Assembly: GCA_016868315.1 (NCBI GenBank)
Contig: VGHE01000021.1
Location: 1-11,138, forward strand
Direction: 5' to 3'
From: Betaproteobacteria bacterium
GTDB taxonomy: Bacteria > Bdellovibrionota_B > Oligoflexia > Silvanigrellales > Silvanigrellaceae
DNA length: 11,138 bases
Shown: positions 6,540 through 11,138 of the stretch, piece by piece
Numbering within the stretch: the first letter of the stretch is position 1
How the letters are laid out: each line of letters opens with the position of its first letter
Made by a program: the position numbers and the translations under genes
The notes under the pieces: generated by a model
Seen by the model: the letters and a program-made list of their open reading frames with translations, nothing else
Told to the model about the DNA's origin: nothing
Database searches by the model: none

Positions 6540-7477
6540 AGAAAGCCCTTGGTGATGTTCATGAGTTCAACATTGGCTGCCACAGATTTCTTGAATGCTT
6601 CGCTTTCAGCTGGGCTGAGTTCGAACTGATAGATTTTCTCTGCGCCCTTGTTTGTCAGCTTCACGGGAACACCGACGAAGCAATCCGACACGCCGAATTC
6701 ACCCTTGAGCTCAACCGAACAAGGAAGCACGCGACCTTGGTTGCGCACAATAGCTTCAACCATAAGAGCTGTTCCTGAGCCCGGCGCCAACCAAGCCGAA
6801 GTACCAATGAGTGCGGTGAGCTCAGCACCACCTTTTTTAGTACGCTCAACCACATCGTTCAGCTGCTCGGCAGTCAGCATTTTTGTGAGAGGTACGCCAC
6901 CCACACAGGCTGTGGAAACAACTGGCACCATGTCTTTGTCGGTGTGCGCACCAAGAACAATGGCGTGAACATCTTCAACAGAAGCTCCAGTGGCCAGTGC
7001 AATGTTGGTGCGGAAGCGCGCGGAGTCGAGTGTTCCAGCCGAGCCAATAACGCGCTCGCGCGGGAAGCCAGTGACCTGCTTTGCAACATAAACCATGGCA
7101 TCCAATGGATTTGATACAACAATGAGAATCGAGTTTGGCGCGAATTTCTTCACGTTCTGGCAGATTTCTTTGACGATCCCTGCGTTGATATTCACGAGCT
7201 CTTCACGGCTCTGACCAGGTTTGCGCGGAACGCCGGCAGTCATGACAACCACGTCAGCATCTTGCATGAGTGCAGCATCACTACCCGCTGTGAAGTTGTT
7301 GTTGAATGATTCAAACGGTCCGCACTGGGTGAGGTCGAGCGCACGACCCTTAGCCACATCACCCTTGAGGTCGATGAGCACAAGTTCACCGAGCTCTTTG
7401 ACAGCAGCCCAGTGAGCTACAGCCGCGCCTACGTTTCCACCTGCACCAACAATCGCAATCTTCGGACGTTTGATCAT
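6536..7477 (-). CDS. mdh: Malate dehydrogenase (LDH-like type)
   Basis: The 313-residue protein belongs to the lactate/malate dehydrogenase superfamily and has the standard length. It oxidises malate to oxaloacetate with NAD+ in the cytoplasm. Visible motifs: GAGGNVG dinucleotide loop (11-17), Asp36 at the end of the second strand (NAD preference), AGVPRKPGQSR with Arg85 and Arg91, VSNPLDAM (121-128), and GTLDSARFR with Asp151 and Arg154. Arg85 at the specificity position fits malate/oxaloacetate rather than lactate. The catalytic His178 is kept, but its loop reads GAHTDKDMVP, one residue longer than the common GHGDxMVP form. AGGGAG lies 7 nt upstream of ATG 7477. The gene sits 24 bp after the methyltransferase gene and overlaps the start of the MazG-like gene. 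Confidence 0.92.
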   Translation of the reverse strand: MIKRPKIAIVGAGGNVGAAVAHWAAVKELGELVLIDLKGDVAKGRALDLTQCGPFESFNNNFTAGSDAALMQDADVVVMTAGVPRKPGQSREELVNINAGIVKEICQNVKKFAPNSILIVVSNPLDAMVYVAKQVTGFPRERVIGSAGTLDSARFRTNIALATGASVEDVHAIVLGAHTDKDMVPVVSTACVGGVPLTKMLTAEQLNDVVERTKKGGAELTALIGTSAWLAPGSGTALMVEAIVRNQGRVLPCSVELKGEFGVSDCFVGVPVKLTNKGAEKIYQFELSPAESEAFKKSVAANVELMNITKGFL

Positions 7478-7501
7478 GATTTCGCTCCCTGTAGAAAAAA
7501 T

Positions 7502-8251
7502 TTAGGGTTTATCGGCAACAAACAATCGGGTGGCACCGGATAACCACATCTGCTGCGTTATGTTTATAAATCCAATCTCACGCAGTGTCTGGGCAAAGGC
7601 TTCAGCACTGGGCATGGATCCAACCGACGCAGGCAAATATTGGTAGGCAGCACGGTCGGAGATGAGTCCTCCCACCTTGGGGAGCACATTCGTGAAATAA
7701 AAATCGAACGCTTTTGCAAAAAGCGTACTGTGCGGTTGGAAAAATTCCAAAACAAGAACGCGACCGCCTGGCTTAAGCACCCGGAACATCTCGCGCAGAG
7801 CCTGCTCGCGGTTGTCCACATTGCGCAGTCCGAACGCTATGGTCACAGCATGCGCGGAAGCGGGCTCAGCAGGAAGAGCCTCAGCAGAGGCCTGCGTAAA
7901 TGAGCAACGCGCATTGGCTTTGCGGATCCATTTTCCGAGATCGGGTCGACTTTCGCCTTTGCGGAGCATTTCGAATGATATGTCGAAACCCCGAATTTGC
8001 GCGTAGTCAGCGCGGAGCTTGGCGACCGTCAACATCACATCGCCCGTGCCGCAGGCCACATCGTAAAGAACGCCCTGACGGTCAGCCTGTGCAGGAAGCT
8101 TCTGTGCCAAAGCTTTGCGCCAACGCACATCTTGCCGGGCGCTCAAGAGCCGATTTAGAAGGTCGTAACGGTCGGCAATTTTGTCGAACATGTCCTGAAC
8201 ATTTTTGGACTTCTCGCTCAGACGCATGATTTCATTCGGCCTTATGACCAC
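7502..8251 (-). CDS. ubiE: UbiE/MenG (COQ5) quinone-biosynthesis C-methyltransferase
   Basis: The protein shows the class I SAM-dependent fold and UbiE/COQ5 signatures. Numbered from GTG 8251: FDKIADRYDLLN near residue 22, motif I DVACGTGD (64-71), GFDIS (88-92), AFGLRNVDNREQALRE (139-154), LKPGGRVLVLEF (159-170) and GLISDRAAYQYLPASV (195-210). The enzyme C-methylates demethylmenaquinol to menaquinol, or the equivalent ubiquinone intermediate; sequence does not separate the two, so MenG is an equally valid name. Start choice is uncertain: the frame is open to a TTG at 8269; GTG 8251 has AAAGGG at 7-nt spacing and is my preference (249 aa); ATG 8227 would give 241 aa and the length of short MenG proteins. 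It is followed 24 bp later by mdh in a probable operon. Confidence 0.9.
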   Translation of the reverse strand: MVIRPNEIMRLSEKSKNVQDMFDKIADRYDLLNRLLSARQDVRWRKALAQKLPAQADRQGVLYDVACGTGDVMLTVAKLRADYAQIRGFDISFEMLRKGESRPDLGKWIRKANARCSFTQASAEALPAEPASAHAVTIAFGLRNVDNREQALREMFRVLKPGGRVLVLEFFQPHSTLFAKAFDFYFTNVLPKVGGLISDRAAYQYLPASVGSMPSAEAFAQTLREIGFINITQQMWLSGATRLFVADKP

Positions 8252-8258
8252 GGATGCA

Positions 8259-8264
8259 CCCTTT
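8259..8264 (-). promoter_or_regulatory. Ribosome binding site supporting the GTG start of ubiE
   Basis: AAAGGG on the minus strand lies 7 nt before GTG 8251. The alternative starts at 8269 (TTG) and 8227 (ATG) have their nearest purine-rich matches about 12 nt away, a poorer fit. Confidence 0.5.
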
Positions 8265-8323
8265 CGCAATGACGCAACCCACTCCCGGGCTGTTTAAGCA
8301 GCGTTTTGTTTACGTCCCAGAGC

Positions 8324-8962
8324 CTATTTGTGCAACTGATTCAGGCCTAAAAGTCGGCGTAAAAATCCCGTGTCGACCGCACGCAACGGCACTCCTTCGC
8401 TCGGCAGCTCAAGCAGTCCTGCGGGCCAATAAAATGCCCGTCCAGCTTGCAGGGAAACTCCATGATGCGCCCCTGCAACCAGGGCACAATTCCAAACCCC
8501 CAGAAGATCGCGAAAGAGCCGACCAGCCTCACCCGTAGGCACGACTCCGCAGCCGACCTCAGCAGAGACAACCACCACCGGACAATCGATGGCCTGCAGC
8601 GCACTGAGCAACTGCTGAAATTCAATCTCGAGGTGAGTCTTTAACTGGCTCATCGAATAGAGCGCCGTGCAGCGATTGATTTGGGCAGCTAACCACAAAT
8701 TTAAACTGTCCATCACAAAAACCTGCGCTCCCTGGGGCTCGCGCACTCCTGAAACAGGCCACGCCCAAGGACCTTCATAGGTTTTCCAGGACGCTGGCCG
8801 CGCAGCACGGAGCGCACCGAGACGCTGCTGCCAGTCGCCGTCTTGGGGCAACTCAACTCCGGTCCCCCACCAGCAAACATTTTCAAGCGGAGCACATATG
8901 TCATGCGCAAGATTGCTTTTGCCGCTGTGCGCACCACCCAAAAGAACCATCCGTTGTGCCAT
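8324..8962 (-). CDS. CobU-like P-loop protein (adenosylcobinamide kinase/guanylyltransferase family), guanylylation His missing
   Basis: The 212-residue protein resembles CobU, which phosphorylates adenosylcobinamide and then transfers GMP to it in cobalamin assembly or salvage. Visible: P-loop GGAHSGKS (9-16), ARPASWKTYEG (54-64), VMDSLNLWL (83-91) and the CobU-type block VVVSAEVGCGVVPTGEAGRLFRD (about 130-152). In Salmonella CobU the GMP is carried by His46 in RIQHHKDGRP; the equivalent segment here is RLGALRAARP (residues 47-56), with no histidine, and the usual Asn of VVSNEVG is Ala. The protein may therefore keep only nucleotide or kinase function, or act on another substrate. No other cobalamin gene is in the window. 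ATG 8962 is chosen over TTG 8968 because AAAGAGG lies 8 nt before it; it begins 2 nt after the stop of the upstream gene. Confidence 0.75.
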   Translation of the reverse strand: MAQRMVLLGGAHSGKSNLAHDICAPLENVCWWGTGVELPQDGDWQQRLGALRAARPASWKTYEGPWAWPVSGVREPQGAQVFVMDSLNLWLAAQINRCTALYSMSQLKTHLEIEFQQLLSALQAIDCPVVVVSAEVGCGVVPTGEAGRLFRDLLGVWNCALVAGAHHGVSLQAGRAFYWPAGLLELPSEGVPLRAVDTGFLRRLLGLNQLHK

Positions 8963-8964
8963 GC

Positions 8965-10047
8965 TCAAGGCCTCTTTCTTTCACTAAATTTCATGATGAC
9001 TTCCATGAGGGCTGCGATTTTTTCTGCGGAGACAATATCGAGTGTGTCTTTTGGTGTGTGCCACTCCTGCAAATTCGTCCAGTCAATCATATGAACGACG
9101 GGAACACCCATGCGCATGAAGGGAACATGATCGTCTTCAACTGTAAGTGGAACCTTACGCAGCTGAACATGACCTCGCAGTGCAATAAACTGCTCGGCAA
9201 TCAGAGGATCACTGCCGCTCGTAATAAAAAGATTTTGCTTCTTGTGTCCGACCATGTCGATGTTCAGGACAAGGCGAATTGGCTTCTTGTTCCACAAGAC
9301 TGTTGATCCGCTGCGCTGCAAACGATTCACAAAATCACGCGAGCCATAGAGATTGTCTCGCACGCCAAAGAGTCTTTCGCCGTCGCTCCATTCTGGCAGA
9401 GAAGCCTCCTCGCCATCAAAAAAAGCGAAAACTAAATCGCATTCAAACCACGTACCCGCAGACTTTTGCTTAGCTATAAGAGCATGCAACGGATGCGTCC
9501 AAAGCCGAGCCAATTCCAGCATCAATGCCGTTGATGAGCCACCATCATTCGCGCCCACAAATCGCACTTCGGGAGCAAAAAACTTGCTGTCATAGTGTCC
9601 TACTATCATGAATGCACAGTCGTCAGGTCCAGGCCTCCACGCAACAATATTACGGCCAGTGCGCTCCTCAAATTTTTTCTCTTTGCCGTTCAAGACTGGC
9701 GTTCTAACGGAAAATCGCTGCTCTTCAGACTTCCAACCAAAATGCTTGAGCACTTGCAGCATCCATTGGGCGAGGCGGCGCTGCTGCTCACTGCCCATGG
9801 GGTGTGGCTCCTGGGTTATGACCTGCAAAAACCGGTCAATATTACTCAGACTTGGTGCCGAAGGACGGCGCTGCAAGGTCTTGGCTGAGGGCCATCCCAC
9901 CACCTTTGCGTCAACAGGGCTGGCATCCGCGATTGAGCTCCGCCGCGGATGATGTTCGAATACCAGGCACAGAAAAAGTGCACTCAGCACAACAACGCTG
10001 ATTCGCAAGCAAAAGACCTTGGCAGAGTTCAGGATTGTGGTTATCAC
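8965..10047 (-). CDS. M28 family metalloenzyme resembling animal-type glutaminyl-peptide cyclotransferase
   Basis: After a membrane segment (residues 16-30 from GTG 10047), the protein carries an M28 zinc-hydrolase fold closest in motif detail to animal glutaminyl cyclase (QPCT), which forms N-terminal pyroglutamate. Shared blocks: GHYDSKFF (150-157), FVGANDGGSSTALMLELAR with Zn ligand Asp168, FDGEEA with Glu213/Glu214, NLYGSRDF, LNIDMVG (Asp264), EDDHVPFMRMGVPVVH (Asp305/Asp306) and EWHTPKDTLD (Trp329, His330). These match the human Zn ligands Asp159, Glu202 and His330 and the catalytic acidic residues; some relatives are aminopeptidases, so cyclase activity is inferred. It probably acts in the periplasm, anchored or secreted. 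Start is uncertain: the frame runs into surE up to 10173, GTG 10047 leaves a 31-bp divergent gap, and TTG 10005 with AAGG upstream is also possible. Confidence 0.78.
   Translation of the reverse strand: MITTILNSAKVFCLRISVVVLSALFLCLVFEHHPRRSSIADASPVDAKVVGWPSAKTLQRRPSAPSLSNIDRFLQVITQEPHPMGSEQQRRLAQWMLQVLKHFGWKSEEQRFSVRTPVLNGKEKKFEERTGRNIVAWRPGPDDCAFMIVGHYDSKFFAPEVRFVGANDGGSSTALMLELARLWTHPLHALIAKQKSAGTWFECDLVFAFFDGEEASLPEWSDGERLFGVRDNLYGSRDFVNRLQRSGSTVLWNKKPIRLVLNIDMVGHKKQNLFITSGSDPLIAEQFIALRGHVQLRKVPLTVEDDHVPFMRMGVPVVHMIDWTNLQEWHTPKDTLDIVSAEKIAALMEVIMKFSERKRP
8971..8977 (-). promoter_or_regulatory. Ribosome binding site that fixes the CobU-like start
   Basis: AAAGAGG on the minus strand lies 8 nt before ATG 8962 but only 2 nt before the alternative TTG 8968, so it supports the ATG. 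It lies inside the end of the M28 gene, so translation of the pair may be coupled. Confidence 0.6.
10019..10047 (+). promoter_or_regulatory. Candidate sigma70-type promoter of surE
   Basis: TTGGCA (10019-10024), a 17-bp spacer and TATCAC (10042-10047) match the consensus at 5 of 6 and 4 of 6 positions and would start transcription near 10054, about 25 nt before the surE ATG. The site lies over the N-terminal codons of the divergent M28 gene, so the two transcription units may interfere. Confidence 0.45.
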
Positions 10048-10063
10048 ACCGCCACCGTGTTCA

Positions 10064-10069
10064 GAGGAG
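10064..10069 (+). promoter_or_regulatory. Ribosome binding site that fixes the surE start
   Basis: GAGGAG lies 9 nt before ATG 10079. It excludes the upstream in-frame ATG at 10019, which would put 20 residues before the conserved N-terminal strand. Confidence 0.75.
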
Positions 10070-10078
10070 AGCCAGAAT

Positions 10079-10864
10079 ATGCGCATCTTATTGTGTAACG
10101 ATGATGGATACCAAGCAATGGGCATCCAAACCTTGGCAGAGACCCTGCGTGGAGCTGGCCATGACGTCACCATCGTGGCTCCTCATGAAGAGCGCAGCGG
10201 CCAGTCACATGCCATGACCTTTTTTCGTCCGGTTCTGGTGAGAAAAATCGACACAAGTACTTTTGCGGTGCACGGCACACCAGCAGACTGTGCGTTCCTG
10301 GCGCTCCATGATCTATTCAAAAACGTCAAATTTGATCTGGTCATGTCGGGAATAAACCACGGCCTGAATGTTGGGTGGGATGTGAACTACAGTGGCACGG
10401 TCGGAGCTGCAACTGAGGCTGCGTCTCTCGGTTATCGGGCTATCGCGGTGTCGGTGGATCTCGACGGCTGCAATACCTCAGAGCTTATGAAAAAGGCCTT
10501 CCAGAATGCCGCACAGCTCGCACTTTATTTTGTCGAGCAAAGCGAAAAAATCCAATGGCCAAAGCTCGAGGTTCTGAACCTCAATCACCCTGGCCTCCGT
10601 TCGAAAGGCCTGCGCCAGGCTTCCTGCGGATCAATCAGTGTTTATGTACCCACAGCCCACAAAATGACTTCCGAGGAATTAAGCAAGCAGGGCACCCACG
10701 TTTACATGATTGGTGGTCAGGCTCGCCGTGGCAGCGATGTCGCGGAGCAGGATGTCAATCTCATTCAAGAAGGTTATGCCACGGCCAGCTTTCTTGAAGT
10801 GAGGCAAGCAAGCACAACCAACACAGCGTCACTCACGTCCGTGGTCAACGCCTTCAAATCATGA
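10079..10864 (+). CDS. surE: 5'/3'-nucleotidase SurE
   Basis: The 261-residue protein matches SurE (253 residues in E. coli), a metal-dependent phosphatase acting on nucleoside monophosphates and some polyphosphates, associated with stationary-phase survival. The metal and phosphate site is intact: MRILLCNDDGY with Asp8 and Asp9, PHEERSGQSHAMT with Ser40, MSGINHGLNVG with Asn93, and YSGTVGAATEA (104-114). The protein begins directly with the conserved first strand at ATG 10079, with a good Shine-Dalgarno sequence in front. It is divergent from the M28 gene and its stop overlaps the next start by 4 bp (ATGA). In several proteobacteria surE is next to pcm or nlpD; neither is seen here, and the partner is instead an aminomutase-like gene. 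Confidence 0.95.
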   Translation: MRILLCNDDGYQAMGIQTLAETLRGAGHDVTIVAPHEERSGQSHAMTFFRPVLVRKIDTSTFAVHGTPADCAFLALHDLFKNVKFDLVMSGINHGLNVGWDVNYSGTVGAATEAASLGYRAIAVSVDLDGCNTSELMKKAFQNAAQLALYFVEQSEKIQWPKLEVLNLNHPGLRSKGLRQASCGSISVYVPTAHKMTSEELSKQGTHVYMIGGQARRGSDVAEQDVNLIQEGYATASFLEVRQASTTNTASLTSVVNAFKS

Positions 10865-11138
10865 ACTCCAACGTCTCCGGATTATCCGAAAAAACACGAT
10901 CAACAGACACTCTCAGCAAAGAGAATCAAGTTGCAAAAGAGGCGCTCCCCTGGCCGCAAAAGCTACGCCGTGGTCTTGTAACGCTGCAACAGCTCGATGA
11001 ACGTGGATGGTTAAACACAAACGAAAACCGGGAACATCTCGAGCAGGCGCAAGATGCCTTGGATATACGTGTTCCAGAGGCATGGCATGAAGCAATCCAG
11101 AGGGGCGACGTCGAGCTCGCAAAACAGGTAATTCCTTC
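10861..11138 (+). CDS. N-terminal part of a probable KamA/EpmB-family lysine aminomutase (3' end outside window)
   Basis: An open frame starts at ATG 10861, overlapping the surE stop as ATGA, and runs off the window after 92 codons. The first 30 residues are polar and unconserved; then come LPWPQKLRRGLVTLQQL, a region ending in RVPEAWHEAI, and AKQVIPS at the edge. This order resembles the segment in front of the radical SAM domain in lysine 2,3-aminomutases and EF-P beta-lysylation enzymes (W-Q/L-R region, then an 'R/KQVIPs' block). The Cys motif CxxxCxxC that would prove it lies beyond the window. No Shine-Dalgarno sequence precedes the start, consistent with translational coupling to surE. 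Confidence 0.5.
   Translation, partial: MNSNVSGLSEKTRSTDTLSKENQVAKEALPWPQKLRRGLVTLQQLDERGWLNTNENREHLEQAQDALDIRVPEAWHEAIQRGDVELAKQVIP

Noticed and set aside
8287-8304. Short palindrome GCTGtTTAAgCAGC between the CobU-like and ubiE genes
   Set aside because: The arms are only 4 bp with an imperfect centre and no T-run; too weak to call an operator or terminator.
10048-10173. Upstream extension of the M28 gene into surE
   Set aside because: It would overlap the conserved first codons of surE and add residues before the membrane segment that look random.

Overview
This window is ordinary chromosomal sequence, about half G+C and densely coded, from a Gram-negative bacterium. It holds 11 complete or nearly complete genes plus one fragment at each edge. 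Gram-negative origin is inferred from the apparent outer-membrane barrel fragment, a Prc-type periplasmic protease of about the E. coli length, a lipoprotein and SurE. A Bdellovibrionota/Oligoflexia- or deltaproteobacteria-like lineage would fit the mix, but the sequence alone does not prove it. I saw no tRNA, rRNA, CRISPR array, insertion sequence or phage gene.

Layout. 1-688 (+): the end of a probable outer-membrane beta-barrel gene, followed by a Cys-type glutathione peroxidase. 740-1651 (-): a caspase-like (clan CD) lipoprotein with an EF-hand-like loop; a strong intrinsic terminator lies between it and the peroxidase. 1846-3906 (-): a tail-specific protease (Prc/Ctp), with its own terminator and an upstream region carrying a large inverted repeat. 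4074-6167 (+): fur, followed 3 bp later by a pyruvate-kinase homologue whose catalytic positions are widely substituted. 6177-10047 (-): a close-packed run transcribed as M28/glutaminyl-cyclase-like enzyme, then a CobU-like P-loop protein, a UbiE/MenG methyltransferase, malate dehydrogenase and a MazG-like pyrophosphohydrolase. 10079-11138 (+): surE, overlapped by 4 bp by the start of a gene that looks like a KamA/EpmB-type lysine aminomutase and runs off the window.

How the genes fit together. Much of the set is housekeeping: peroxide defence, metal regulation, quinone methylation, the TCA step of malate oxidation, nucleotide clean-up and nucleotide phosphatase activity. A second theme is the cell envelope: Prc, the caspase-like lipoprotein and the cyclase-like enzyme all carry export signals and are predicted to act outside the cytoplasm. 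I do not see a clear multi-gene defence or secretion system. The most unusual items are (1) the pyruvate-kinase homologue coupled to fur, in which the Mg2+ ligands and substrate-site residues are swapped or lost, (2) the lipid-anchored caspase-like protein, (3) the CobU homologue without the guanylylation histidine, and (4) the inverted repeat between prc and fur.
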